Positions 1-7,995 are shown, numbered from the stretch's first letter. The stretch: 64,000 bases of DNA from CAVPNY01 sp963706905 (GCA_963706905.1 CAVPNY010000009.1:1-64000), one strand, 5' to 3'. The notes: generated by a model not told the origin, from the sequence alone. Translations and numbers: made by a program.

Positions 1-18
1 ACAGTTTGAAAAAAATCC

Positions 19-46
19 TTGACACACAGAACATCTGTGCTAAACT
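19..46 (+). promoter_or_regulatory. recA promoter (sigma70-type)
   Basis: A perfect -35 hexamer TTGACA (19-24) and a -10-like TAAACT (41-46) are 16 bases apart. The same -10 variant recurs in the mtnA promoter of this window. The spacer is almost filled by the palindrome described in the next entry, so a bound repressor would block RNA polymerase. A second TATAAT at 55-60 has no convincing -35. Confidence 0.7.
28..41. promoter_or_regulatory. Putative LexA (SOS) operator of recA
   Basis: AGAACATCTGTGCT lies between the -35 and -10 of recA. It matches the perfect palindrome AGAACATATGTTCT found at 6712-6725 at 12 of 14 positions. A slightly different register gives the inverted repeat CACAGA-ACA-TCTGTG (25-39). 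The Gram-positive LexA box has the core GAAC-N4-GTTC (established knowledge). That LexA binds here is inferred; no lexA gene is in the window. Confidence 0.6.
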
Positions 47-109
47 TAGGGGACTATAATCTATGCACAGCTTCTTATCGGAATCGAATCTCAAGGAGAA
101 AACTTAACC

Positions 110-1204
110 ATGGCCCGTAAGAATACCCCACCCCCCCAAGTATATAGTAATATGGACGAATCCCGGCGAGCCGCGCTCGATAGAGCCCTGGGCGATATCA
201 CCAAACGCTACGGCGACGGCACGATCATGCGACTTGGCGAAGCGCAACACATGAACGTTGAGATCATCCCGACTGGTTCTTTATCGCTAGATATCGCCCT
301 AGGCGTTGGCGGCATCCCGCGCGGACGCATCACCGAGATCTTCGGACCTGAATCCTCTGGCAAGACCACCATCTGCCAGCATATTGTCGCCGAAGCGCAA
401 CGCCTGGGAGGCACCTGTGCCTACGTCGATATGGAACACGCCCTGGATCCGTCCTATGCAGCCCGATGCGGCGTAGATGTCGAAAGCCTGTTGATCTCCC
501 AACCCGATACCGGCGAGCAGGCATTGGAGATCACGGAAACCCTGGTACGCTCTGGGGCAGTGGATCTGGTGGTGATCAACTCGGTGGCGGCACTGGTGCC
601 GCGCGCCGAGATCGAGGGCGACATGGGCGACTCACCGATGGGCATGCAGGCCCGCCTGATGTCTCAGGCCTTGCGCAAGCTTTCTGGTGTGATCAAGCAA
701 ACCAACACCGCAGTCGTTTTCACCAACCAGCTGCGCTTGAAGATCGGGGTCATGTTCGGCAATCCAGAAACGACTACGGGGGGGATGGCGCTTAAATTCT
801 ATTCTTCCGTCCGCTTAGATGTGCGGCGAATTCAATCGATCAAATTAGGATCAGAAATCATCGGGAACCGCACAAGAGTAAGGGTGGTAAAGAATAAGGT
901 AGCCGCGCCGTTCCGCACAGCCGAATTCGATATCATGTACAACGAAGGCATCTCGAAGGCTGGAGATGTGCTCGACCTGGCTACCGAACTGAATATCATC
1001 GAGAAGCGCGGCTCTTTCTACTCGTATGCTGATACCCGCCTGGGTCAAGGGCGCGAGAATGCCAAAGATTTTCTGCGACAAAATCCTGACTTGATGAACG
1101 AGATCGAGCTGTCACTGCGCCAGCAAGCCCTGAGCGGCGATCTTCCGCTGCCATTAGGCGGCGGCGGAGGAGATGATTTTGACTTCGCTGAAGACGAGGA
1201 ATAA
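110..1204 (+). CDS. recA: Recombinase RecA
   Basis: RecA forms ATP-dependent filaments on single-stranded DNA, pairs homologous strands and triggers LexA self-cleavage. The 364-aa length is normal for the family. Walker A GPESSGKTT is at residues 79-87, followed by the family-typical MEHALDP stretch. The loop after VFTNQ and a Gly-rich linker with an acidic Asp/Glu C-terminus are also seen. The ATG at 110 follows AAGGAG (93-98). The gene stands alone with its own promoter containing a putative SOS box. Its neighbour begins 20 bases downstream on the same strand but is unrelated in function. Confidence 0.98.
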   Translation: MARKNTPPPQVYSNMDESRRAALDRALGDITKRYGDGTIMRLGEAQHMNVEIIPTGSLSLDIALGVGGIPRGRITEIFGPESSGKTTICQHIVAEAQRLGGTCAYVDMEHALDPSYAARCGVDVESLLISQPDTGEQALEITETLVRSGAVDLVVINSVAALVPRAEIEGDMGDSPMGMQARLMSQALRKLSGVIKQTNTAVVFTNQLRLKIGVMFGNPETTTGGMALKFYSSVRLDVRRIQSIKLGSEIIGNRTRVRVVKNKVAAPFRTAEFDIMYNEGISKAGDVLDLATELNIIEKRGSFYSYADTRLGQGRENAKDFLRQNPDLMNEIELSLRQQALSGDLPLPLGGGGGDDFDFAEDEE

Positions 1205-1223
1205 AACTGCGAAAAGGCCAGGC

Positions 1224-1758
1224 GTGAGAAAACTTCTTTGGCTCTCATTGGGGTTACTCTCATTGATCCTGTCCGCCTGTTCGGGCAAGGCGACGCCAAC
1301 TCGAATATTTCCTACCCCCAGGAAGCGGGCTTCAATCTGCCAGTTTAATGCAGCCAACCGCGACTGACCCTGCCCTTATTCAAGCAGAGCCGGCGACATC
1401 ACCTATCCCAACCAGCGCTCCGGCGTGCACATCCAATCTTTTGTACATCGAAGACCTAACTGTCCCAGACGGGACAGTTGTCGCGCCAGGCGAACAACTC
1501 GATAAGCGCTGGCGAGCTGAGAACAACGGCAGCTGCAATTGGGATGTGCAATACAGCCTGGTCCTAATAGGCGGGCCGCAGCTCGGGGCTCCCGACAAAC
1601 AAGCGCTATACCCAGCACGCAGCGGGACACAGGCCATGGTGCAGATAATCTTTACCGCACCGGAGGAACCCGGAGCGTACCGCAGCGCCTGGCAAGCCCA
1701 AGATCTAGAGGGCAATCTGTTTGGGGACCCGATCTATATCGATATTATCGTCCAATAA
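1224..1758 (+). pseudogene. Lipoprotein with NBR1-type Ig-like domain, frameshifted
   Basis: Reading from GTG 1224 (AAAAGG just upstream) gives a lipoprotein signal peptide ending in the lipobox LSAC, with Cys at residue 19. The frame then ends early. The frame one base on continues with a Thr/Pro-rich linker and a complete beta-sandwich-like domain (about 1430-1755: VVAPGEQLDKRWRAEN, WDVQYSLVLIGG, WQAQDLEGNLFGDP), resembling the NBR1-like Ig domain common in Chloroflexota surface proteins. Dropping one C from the CCCCC run at 1315-1319 joins the two parts cleanly. Either the gene is broken or the base is an assembly error. Function is unknown; a cell-surface location is inferred. Confidence 0.75.
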
Positions 1759-1767
1759 TTAATCTTG

Positions 1768-3027
1768 CTAGGTGCCCTCTTCCCAGGAGTTCAGGTAAGC
1801 TGTCTGCTCTGCAGTGAGGTTATCGATGGTGATGCCCATAGCGGCCAATTTCAGGCGGGCTATTTCCCGATCGATCTCACCCGGAACGCTGTAGACCTTC
1901 TTTTCGAATTTCTCAACGTTCTGCACCATGTACTCCAAGCTCAGAGCCTGATTGGCGAACGACATATCCATCACGCTGGCTGGATGACCCTCGGCAGCGG
2001 CCAGGTTGATCAAACGACCCTCTCCCAGAAGATTGAGAGTGCGACCATCTGGCAGGTAATACTGCTCGACGAACGGCCTGACCAGCCGTTTTTCACTGGA
2101 CATGGCTTCCAGGGCAGGAATATTAATCTCAACGTTAAAGTGACCAGAGTTAGCAATAATCGCGCCGTTCTTCATCACTTCAAAGTGATGGCGATCGATC
2201 ACGTTAAGGTCGCCTGTCACGGTCACGAAGATATCACCAATGCGGGCGGCCTCGGCCATCGGCATGACGCGAAAACCATCCATCACCGCCTCGATGGCTG
2301 GCAAGGGATCGATTTCAGTGACAATCACATTGGCGCCCATACCGCGCGCCCGCATAGCCAGGCCACGGCCGCACCAACCATAGCCAGCGATCACGAAATT
2401 TCTACCCGCAAGGAGAATATTGGTGGCGCGCACGATGCCATCAATGGTGGATTGACCAGTGCCGTAGCGGTTATCGAAGAAGTGCTTGGTTTGAGCGTCA
2501 TTGACGGCGATCACGGGAAAATTCAAGGCGCCATCGGCAGCCATGGCGCGCAAGCGGATCACACCGGTAGTGGTTTCCTCGGTGCCTCCAACCACGTATT
2601 GCAACAGTTCGCGACGATCTTTGTGCAGGGTACTGACCAGATCAGCCCCATCATCCATGGTCAGATTGGGCTTATGATCCAGAGCCGCATTTATATGCTT
2701 GTAATAGGTAATATTGTCTTCGCCCTTGATAGCGTAGACAGGAATTTCGAAATGGGTGACCAGCGAGGCAGCTACATCATCCTGGGTTGAGAGAGGATTG
2801 GAGGCTGTCAACACCACCTCCGCACCGCCTTCCTGCAAGGTCTGCATCAGATTGGCGGTCTCCGTCGTCACATGCAAACAGGCAGCGATACGCATTCCCT
2901 TCAAAGGACGCTCCCTGGTAAAACGTTCCCGGATCAACTTTAATACCGGCATCTCCCGGTCGGCCCAATCGATGCGCCGGCGACCTCCTTCGGCCAACTT
3001 CATATCCTTAACATCGTACTTTTCCAT
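1768..3027 (-). CDS. ahcY: Adenosylhomocysteinase
   Basis: This enzyme hydrolyses S-adenosylhomocysteine to adenosine and homocysteine using NAD+, which relieves product inhibition of methyltransferases. The 419-aa product has N-terminal HVTTETANL, substrate-site motifs around VISVNDAQTKHFFDN-like sequence, and the NAD-binding GYGWCGRG. The end, TAYLNSWEEGT, differs from the usual PxxYRY tail but the length suits the shorter bacterial/archaeal type. The start is placed at ATG 3027 because GGAG lies 6 bases upstream; an in-frame TTG at 3039 overlaps that ribosome-binding site. It sits downstream of the adenosine kinase-like gene, which would remove its product adenosine. Confidence 0.95.
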   Translation of the reverse strand: MEKYDVKDMKLAEGGRRRIDWADREMPVLKLIRERFTRERPLKGMRIAACLHVTTETANLMQTLQEGGAEVVLTASNPLSTQDDVAASLVTHFEIPVYAIKGEDNITYYKHINAALDHKPNLTMDDGADLVSTLHKDRRELLQYVVGGTEETTTGVIRLRAMAADGALNFPVIAVNDAQTKHFFDNRYGTGQSTIDGIVRATNILLAGRNFVIAGYGWCGRGLAMRARGMGANVIVTEIDPLPAIEAVMDGFRVMPMAEAARIGDIFVTVTGDLNVIDRHHFEVMKNGAIIANSGHFNVEINIPALEAMSSEKRLVRPFVEQYYLPDGRTLNLLGEGRLINLAAAEGHPASVMDMSFANQALSLEYMVQNVEKFEKKVYSVPGEIDREIARLKLAAMGITIDNLTAEQTAYLNSWEEGT

Positions 3028-3069
3028 TGATAACTCCAAACCTTTCTTCGTCTTTAAGATGATTATTTG

Positions 3070-3097
3070 ATTTAATCTGTGCGAAATCAGCGTTCAA
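3070..3097 (-). promoter_or_regulatory. Possible ahcY promoter
   Basis: On the minus strand TTGAAC (3097-3092) is followed 16 bases on by TTAAAT (3075-3070), about 45 bases before the ahcY start. The 87-base gap upstream of ahcY shows no SAH or SAM riboswitch core that could be recognised by eye. Readthrough from the adenosine kinase-like gene is also possible. Confidence 0.4.
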
Positions 3098-3114
3098 ACC
3101 CTGCCCCTTGATCG

Positions 3115-4101
3115 CTATCCCTTTCCCCCCAGCCTGGCATGCACGTGCAGGAGTTTATCCAGCTGACCCCCATCGTCGAAGTGCACACGGTAACGGGCAA
3201 CAAATTCACCTGGCGTGAAGGTGTGGCTCTGCGGCCCTTGCTGCTCCAGGCAATAAGCTGCCGCCAGGGAGCCCATCCTGCCGCATGATTCGAGGTCAAC
3301 GCCATGTACATAACCAGTCAGAAATCCGCCGCGGAAGGCGTCACCTACACCGGTCGGATCGACGATCCGTTCAGGCGGCACAACCGGAATCGGATATTCC
3401 TGCCCTGCCTGGTAGACAATCGATCCTTGCTCACCATGCGTCACCACTGCGAATTTTGTCCTGGAGAGAATCGCCTCAAAAGAAAGCTGCGTCCGGTTCT
3501 GGATCATACACAACTCATACAGGTTGACGAACAGAGCCAGGGCGCCATCCAATCCAGAGTGGAGATCTTCATCGTTCAAGCGCGGGATCTGCTGGCTAGG
3601 GTCGTAAATATAGGGAATCCCCAATTGCTGGCATTCGGGCACATAGCGTCTCATCGCCTGGGGATCATTGGGTGAGATCACAACCAGATCGGGGCGCTCA
3701 CCGGTTAGCTCGAGCAGAGATAAATCTCCGGCAAATGCCATCGCCCCGGGGTAAAAGCTGGCGATTTGAGAGTTGGCACGATCAGTGTTGGCAAAGAAAC
3801 TGGCAGTGTACTCTCCCTGAATCATGCGCACGCCAGAGGTGTCCACCCCTTTGCTCTCCAACCACACCCGGTATTCCTCAAAGTCTTCTCCGGCGGTTGC
3901 AAACAGGCGGGGCCGTTCTCCGAATAAAGCCATGGTGTAGGCAATATTGGGCGCAATCCCACCGCGCTGGCGGACCATGCTCTCTACCAGGAACGATAGG
4001 CTCAAGGTTTCCAGCCGATCTGGCAGGATGTGATCCCGGAAATAGCCAGGAAATTTCATGAGGTAATCAAAGGCAATTGAGCCGGTCAGAACAATTTCCA
4101 T
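3115..4101 (-). CDS. PfkB-family carbohydrate kinase, probable adenosine kinase
   Basis: The 328-aa protein has both PfkB signatures: GGIAPNIA (47-54) in the N-terminal half and DPTGVGDAFRGGF starting at 248, with Asp254 as the expected catalytic base. The family phosphorylates a sugar or nucleoside hydroxyl with ATP. The extended DPTGVGDAFR box is typical of bacterial adenosine kinase-like members. The position between mtnA and ahcY argues for adenosine to AMP, pulling the reversible AhcY reaction forward. It starts 14 bases after the mtnA stop, so the two are probably one transcript. Other nucleoside or sugar substrates cannot be excluded. Confidence 0.8.
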   Translation of the reverse strand: MEIVLTGSIAFDYLMKFPGYFRDHILPDRLETLSLSFLVESMVRQRGGIAPNIAYTMALFGERPRLFATAGEDFEEYRVWLESKGVDTSGVRMIQGEYTASFFANTDRANSQIASFYPGAMAFAGDLSLLELTGERPDLVVISPNDPQAMRRYVPECQQLGIPYIYDPSQQIPRLNDEDLHSGLDGALALFVNLYELCMIQNRTQLSFEAILSRTKFAVVTHGEQGSIVYQAGQEYPIPVVPPERIVDPTGVGDAFRGGFLTGYVHGVDLESCGRMGSLAAAYCLEQQGPQSHTFTPGEFVARYRVHFDDGGQLDKLLHVHARLGGKG

Positions 4102-4115
4102 CCCTGCAAAACTCC

Positions 4116-5195
4116 TTATTTCAAACTACTGCGAACAAATCCTGGCAAGTTGTGCTCAAAGGGCGGATAAACCACCCCATGCTCGGTTACGATGGCTGTG
4201 ACCAGACGGCAAGGCGTGACATCAAACGCCGGATTGCGCGCCGCCGCCGTCAACGGCGCCACACGCTCCCCATCTACCTGGATGGCAAGAATCTCCTGGG
4301 GGTCGCGCTCCTCGATAGGGATTTGTTCTCCACCCGACAGAGACAGATCGATGGTGGAGGTTGGAACCACCGGATAGAATGGGACGCCATTGTCAGCAGC
4401 CGCCAGAGCCAGCATATAGGTGCCGATCTTATTGGCTACATCGCCATTCGCCGCGACCCGATCTGCACCTACCAGTACCTTTTGGACCTGCCCCGAGCGC
4501 AAGAAATAACCAGCGGCATTATCGCTGATGATCTCATAGGGGATAGCATACTGCTCCAACTCCCAAGCAGTCAGGCGTGCTCCTTGCAAGCGCGGCCGGG
4601 TCTCGTCAACCAGGACGTGCAAACGCTTCCCTTGCTCGTGCGCCATGCGGATCACACCCAGCGCTGTTCCCCAATCCACAGTCGCCAGAGCGCCAGTGTT
4701 GCAATGATGGATGATTGTATCCCCATCCTGAACAAGCGCAGCTCCATGCAGCGCCATACGCTGGTTTAAGATCACATCCTGATCAGCGATGCGCTGCGCT
4801 TCTCCAAGGACAAACTTCCGGAGATCGCCCACGTCGCGAGACGCCAAGCTGCCCGCCAGATAATCATCCACTGCCTGCAAGACCCGCTGGATTGCCCACC
4901 CCAGGTTGACTGCGGTCGGCCGGGAAGCCTGCAAAACCTGCGCTGCCCGGCGCAAATCGGCCAATAAACCAGCCACATCCGTTGCCAATGACTGCTGAGC
5001 TGCGAGGGCCAAACCAAAGGCAGCGGTTGCCCCAATCGCCGGGGCACCTCGCACCACCATCGAGCGGATCGCCTCAGCCAGGTGGCGATAGTCGTCATAA
5101 GTCGCCACCAGAAACTCTCCAGGCAACCGCCGTTGGTCAATCAATCGCACCTGCTGGCGGGCGTAGTCCCATTCAACGGTCCGCATATTAGCCAC
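4116..5195 (-). CDS. mtnA: S-methyl-5-thioribose-1-phosphate isomerase
   Basis: MtnA converts methylthioribose-1-phosphate to methylthioribulose-1-phosphate in methionine salvage. The motif HHCNTGALAT carries the catalytic Cys and VGADRVAANGDVANKIGT the catalytic Asp. The RGAPAIG box also matches the family. The start is uncertain: GTG 5195 has GGAGG 10 bases upstream and gives a product beginning MANMRTVEWDY, while ATG 5186 gives MRTVEWDY but lies 19 bases from that site. Its substrate would come from MtnP, encoded at 22711-23571. Later salvage genes (mtnB-E or the DHAP shunt) are not in the window. The ribosome-binding site sits inside a hairpin, described next. Confidence 0.95.
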   Translation of the reverse strand: MANMRTVEWDYARQQVRLIDQRRLPGEFLVATYDDYRHLAEAIRSMVVRGAPAIGATAAFGLALAAQQSLATDVAGLLADLRRAAQVLQASRPTAVNLGWAIQRVLQAVDDYLAGSLASRDVGDLRKFVLGEAQRIADQDVILNQRMALHGAALVQDGDTIIHHCNTGALATVDWGTALGVIRMAHEQGKRLHVLVDETRPRLQGARLTAWELEQYAIPYEIISDNAAGYFLRSGQVQKVLVGADRVAANGDVANKIGTYMLALAAADNGVPFYPVVPTSTIDLSLSGGEQIPIEERDPQEILAIQVDGERVAPLTAAARNPAFDVTPCRLVTAIVTEHGVVYPPFEHNLPGFVRSSLK

Positions 5196-5223
5196 AAAAA
5201 AACGCCCTCCAACGGAGAGCGTT
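5196..5223 (-). promoter_or_regulatory. Terminator-like hairpin in the mtnA leader
   Basis: On the minus strand AACGCTCTCC (5223-5214), loop GTT, GGAGGGCGTT (5210-5201) form a 10-bp stem with one G-U pair, followed by a run of seven T. This has the form of an intrinsic terminator. Yet it lies downstream of a good promoter (5242-5270) and its 3' arm contains the GGAGG that would serve GTG 5195. It may end the upstream operon, attenuate mtnA, or mask its ribosome-binding site; the sequence alone does not decide. Confidence 0.65.
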
Positions 5224-5241
5224 AGAGTCAAAAGCGGTCAG

Positions 5242-5270
5242 AGTTTAACATGGTTAGGTCTCTTTGTCAA
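5242..5270 (-). promoter_or_regulatory. mtnA promoter
   Basis: On the minus strand TTGACA (5270-5265), 17 bases, then TAAACT (5247-5242). This is near consensus and uses the same -10 as recA. The transcript would start about 10-15 bases before the leader hairpin at 5196-5223, so that hairpin would be part of a leader only about 40 bases long. Confidence 0.7.
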
Positions 5271-5286
5271 AACATTGCAATTCCAG

Positions 5287-5553
5287 CTAGCTGTCCTCCT
5301 GAGGCCCCCAGCGCTCGACAATGTGACGCAGACGCAGGACTTCCTTGTGCTCCTCCAACAACATGGCGAGCAGGAAAGTCTCGAAAGGTAGCGCATGCGA
5401 GGCATAGGCCGCTGCAGCCAGGTGCTGATGAGCTGCAGCAAACAGGTCGTCGAGGGCCAACTGATCGCTGCGCCGTAAGGCGCGCCGAAAGCGAGCAAAT
5501 GATTCCTGCTCGTGCAGGAAAGCCTGAGTGATAGACGGTAAGGTGCGCCCCAT
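5287..5553 (-). CDS. Hypothetical 88-aa helical protein
   Basis: Not recognised. The product is almost wholly alpha-helical in character, rich in Ala, Leu, His and Glu, with no signal peptide or membrane segment. It starts 9 bases after the stop of the RecA-like gene (5563-6102), so the two are co-transcribed. As the last gene of the unit led by the RHH/LuxR-type regulator, it may be a small partner of the RecA-like protein; that is inferred from position only. Confidence 0.7.
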   Translation of the reverse strand: MGRTLPSITQAFLHEQESFARFRRALRRSDQLALDDLFAAAHQHLAAAAYASHALPFETFLLAMLLEEHKEVLRLRHIVERWGPQEDS

Positions 5554-5562
5554 AACATAATC

Positions 5563-6102
5563 TCAAAAAAGACGGGCTGGCGGCTCGGGAGAATAAGGCT
5601 CCAGCGCCCACACCTGACTGGCAGCAGACTGCAACGTTTCCAGCAGCTCACGCCGGCTACCAGACAATCCAGGGCGGGCGCTAATCGCCACGGGCGCCAG
5701 GCTGTTCAAGCGTTGCAACTGCACAATGCACTCCTGCAACAGACGGCGGCTCTCTGCGACTGGCACACTCTCATCGTAGAAAGTGGACAACAGATCCAGC
5801 ACCAGAGTGGGAACCGACCGACCTGAGGTTTGTTTCAACAAGGCCGCCATCTGATAGCAAGTAAAGGCGCGCGCCAACTGGATGCGCTCCAGGGTAGCTG
5901 GGAGTTGATCTTTTTGCCCCTGTAAAATCCGGGAAATGGCCTGGTTGCAATGGTACACATCGAAACAGTTGCCGCCATCGAGCAAGCGCAATGGGCCGCG
6001 ACAGGCCAGGCGGGCAATGAGGCCCAGCATGATCGCCCCACCGGCGTGCGGGGCGATCACAAGCAATAAGCGACCAGTAGTGGGGTTGAGTAACACATTC
6101 AT
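5563..6102 (-). CDS. RecA/RadA-superfamily-like protein with degenerate P-loop
   Basis: The 179-aa protein resembles the core of RecA/RadA ATPases. A strand LLLVIAPHAGGAIM sits where Walker A should be but lacks GxxxxGK[TS]. LLDGGNCFD resembles the strand after the P-loop helix. LARAFTCYQM recalls RadA's ARAFNSxHQM, and VPTLVLDLLSTFYDE fits a Walker B strand. The resemblance is by motif, without an alignment. The missing P-loop Lys suggests a non-hydrolysing paralogue, perhaps playing a part like ImuA in SOS mutagenesis cassettes (inference). It lies downstream of a regulator gene whose promoter carries a putative LexA box. Confidence 0.55.
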   Translation of the reverse strand: MNVLLNPTTGRLLLVIAPHAGGAIMLGLIARLACRGPLRLLDGGNCFDVYHCNQAISRILQGQKDQLPATLERIQLARAFTCYQMAALLKQTSGRSVPTLVLDLLSTFYDESVPVAESRRLLQECIVQLQRLNSLAPVAISARPGLSGSRRELLETLQSAASQVWALEPYSPEPPARLF

Positions 6103-6257
6103 ACACCCAGCTTAGCGCAACTCAAAGGCGATGACAATCCCCTATTGGGGTATTTCAGGCGCTCAGTGGGAGTAACCCGATGGGTGAATCAGGCAAACAG
6201 GGGTGAGAGAGAGGGGGATATGGCGGATCTGCCAGCCGGACAACAGATTGCCAGATC

Positions 6258-6662
6258 CTAATCGACCCAGGCGCTAAAATCCCAATCATCCAATACCTGG
6301 CGCAGCTCGGCTTTATTGCTCACCGCGTACTTGTGCAAGATATGGCGCACATGGGTCTTGATCGTTTCCGGTGAGACTTCCAGGCGATCGGCAATGGCAC
6401 GATTGGTGAAACCCAGACAAATCAGTGCAGTGACATCCTGCTCACGCGGGGTAAGCGCCCGCCATTGCAGCATGTTGTGATCGGTCGCTTGCCATTGAGC
6501 TAAAGCAGAAGATAACAAAGCATTCGCCACCTCGTCCGTGTGGCGTTGCTCCCGGTCAGCCACCGCCTGTAAGGATTGAATCAACTCCACATCAGTATGG
6601 AAGGACAGGCGCGGGGCGACCGGGAATCCCAGGGCATTGAGCAAGCGTTGCCAAAGCGACAT
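6258..6662 (-). CDS. Regulator with ribbon-helix-helix-like N-terminus and LuxR-type HTH
   Basis: The C-terminal half (about 70-125) is a clear LuxR-type helix-turn-helix: LTPREQDVTALICLGFTNRA, then IADRLEVSPETIKTHVRHIL. There is no receiver or PAS domain. Residues 18-56 (a strand LSFHTDV, then two helices ending SSALAQW) look like a ribbon-helix-helix unit, so the 134-aa protein may combine two DNA-binding folds. The gene has its own promoter with a perfect palindromic SOS-like box. A 155-base gap separates it from the RecA-like gene, with no clear terminator between. Its targets are unknown. Confidence 0.75.
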   Translation of the reverse strand: MSLWQRLLNALGFPVAPRLSFHTDVELIQSLQAVADREQRHTDEVANALLSSALAQWQATDHNMLQWRALTPREQDVTALICLGFTNRAIADRLEVSPETIKTHVRHILHKYAVSNKAELRQVLDDWDFSAWVD

Positions 6663-6703
6663 TGATGCAGGTCTTCAATCACTAAGTCGGAAAGCCAGGG
6701 TAG

Positions 6704-6733
6704 ATCGTAACAGAACATATGTTCTTGTGTCAA
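6704..6733 (-). promoter_or_regulatory. Promoter with perfect SOS-type palindrome
   Basis: On the minus strand TTGACA (6733-6728) is followed 18 bases on by TACGAT (6709-6704). The spacer holds AGAACATATGTTCT (6712-6725), a perfect 14-bp palindrome with the GAAC-N4-GTTC core of Gram-positive LexA boxes. This is the best of the three related boxes in the window and drives the RHH/LuxR-type gene. Confidence 0.7.
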
Positions 6734-6735
6734 GG

Positions 6736-6773
6736 AAAAAATCTCCCACCTTGAAGAATAGTCAAGGTGAGAG
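6736..6773 (-). terminator. Intrinsic terminator of tyrS
   Basis: On the minus strand CTCTCACCTTG (6773-6763), a 9-base loop and CAAGGTGGGAG (6753-6743) pair over 11 bp with one G-U, followed by ATTTTTT. It separates tyrS from the SOS-type promoter just downstream. Confidence 0.85.
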
Positions 6774-6780
6774 GTAAAAA

Positions 6781-7995
6781 TCAACGCACTTTTAAAAAGC
6801 GCCGTTTGCCCGCCTGCAGAACCCCGGGTCGAGGGAAAAGCTGATTTGGATCGGACAGCACCTCCCCTTCCAGGCGTACGCCACCCTGGGAGACCAGCCG
6901 CCGGCCTTCGCTGCGAGTGGGCGCTAACCCACCTGTCACAAGCACATCCAGGACAGTCTCGCCAGGCTGCAGGGTGTAATCGGGGATATCTCCCGGCAAG
7001 TCATGCTGCTGAAAAACGCGGACAAAATCCTTCTCGGCTCGCTCGGCGGCTTCTGCCCCGTGGAAAATATCAACGATCTCTCGGGCCAATTTCATCTTTA
7101 CATCGCGCGGGTGTAAGCGACCTGCCGCCAGGCCACTTTCCAGCTCAGCGATCTCTGTAGTGGACCAGCGCGTGACCAACCGGAAGTAATCGCGCATGGC
7201 TTTGTCAGGCACACTCATTACCTTGCCGTACATGTCTTCGGGGGGCGCCAGGATCGGGATATGGTTACCTAAGGACTTGCTCATGCGCACCTCGCCATCG
7301 GTGCCTGGCAAGATCCCCATGATGACGGCGATATTGGGTTTCTCACCCATAAAGGTCATTAGTTTGCGTGCAGCGGTGACGATGTTAAAAAGCTGGTCCG
7401 TGCCGCCTACCTGGACGTCAGAGCGCATGGCGTAGGCATCATAGCCCTGCATGAGGGCATAGAAGGTCTCATGCAGGTAGACCGCGTCGCCCTGCTCCCA
7501 GCGCAGCTTGAAGTTCTCGCGGGTGAGGAATTGCTGGATAGTGAAGTTTGAGGCCAGCCGGATCAGGTCGGCAAAGTTCAATTTCGCCAGCCATTCTGCG
7601 TTGTAACGGATGATGGTCTTATCGGCATCCAGGATTTTGTAAGCCTGCCGGGCATAGGTCAGGGCATTTTGCTCAACCTGTTCGGGAGTGAGTTGCGGAC
7701 GAAGTTGATCCTTGTCAGAGGGATCACCAATTAATGAAGTGTAAGTCCCGATGAGGAAGGTCACTTCATGCCCCAACTCCTGAAACTGGCGTAATTTGCG
7801 CATGGTGATGGTATGCCCCAAGTGCAGGTCAGTGGTGCGAGGATCATAGCCGCAGTAAACCCGTAACGGACGGCCTTCGTGCTGTGCTTCCATCAAACGC
7901 TGGCGCAACTCACCTGCCATGGCTTGCTTGAGGGTCTCGTCGCCGTACTCCGTTCCGCGCATCAGGAGCGCAACCTGTTCATCAACATCCATCAT
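6781..7995 (-). CDS. tyrS: Tyrosyl-tRNA synthetase
   Basis: Charges tRNA-Tyr with tyrosine. The class I signatures are HLGH (58-61, in the DLHLGHTITM context) and RMSKS (237-241). The C-terminal 65 residues form an S4-type RNA-binding domain (SQGGVRLEGEV). The 404-aa length fits the TyrZ-like bacterial subgroup. The start ATG follows GGAGG. The 81-base upstream gap is too short for a T-box leader, and none is seen; the gap is mostly the terminator of the preceding gene. Confidence 0.97.
   Translation of the reverse strand: MMDVDEQVALLMRGTEYGDETLKQAMAGELRQRLMEAQHEGRPLRVYCGYDPRTTDLHLGHTITMRKLRQFQELGHEVTFLIGTYTSLIGDPSDKDQLRPQLTPEQVEQNALTYARQAYKILDADKTIIRYNAEWLAKLNFADLIRLASNFTIQQFLTRENFKLRWEQGDAVYLHETFYALMQGYDAYAMRSDVQVGGTDQLFNIVTAARKLMTFMGEKPNIAVIMGILPGTDGEVRMSKSLGNHIPILAPPEDMYGKVMSVPDKAMRDYFRLVTRWSTTEIAELESGLAAGRLHPRDVKMKLAREIVDIFHGAEAAERAEKDFVRVFQQHDLPGDIPDYTLQPGETVLDVLVTGGLAPTRSEGRRLVSQGGVRLEGEVLSDPNQLFPRPGVLQAGKRRFLKVR

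Noticed and set aside
1765..2790. Long plus-strand open frame of 341 codons opposite ahcY
   Set aside because: It is the antisense shadow of a clear adenosylhomocysteinase and matches no family pattern.
3028..3114. SAH or SAM riboswitch upstream of ahcY
   Set aside because: The 87-base gap shows no recognisable conserved core or expression-platform hairpin.
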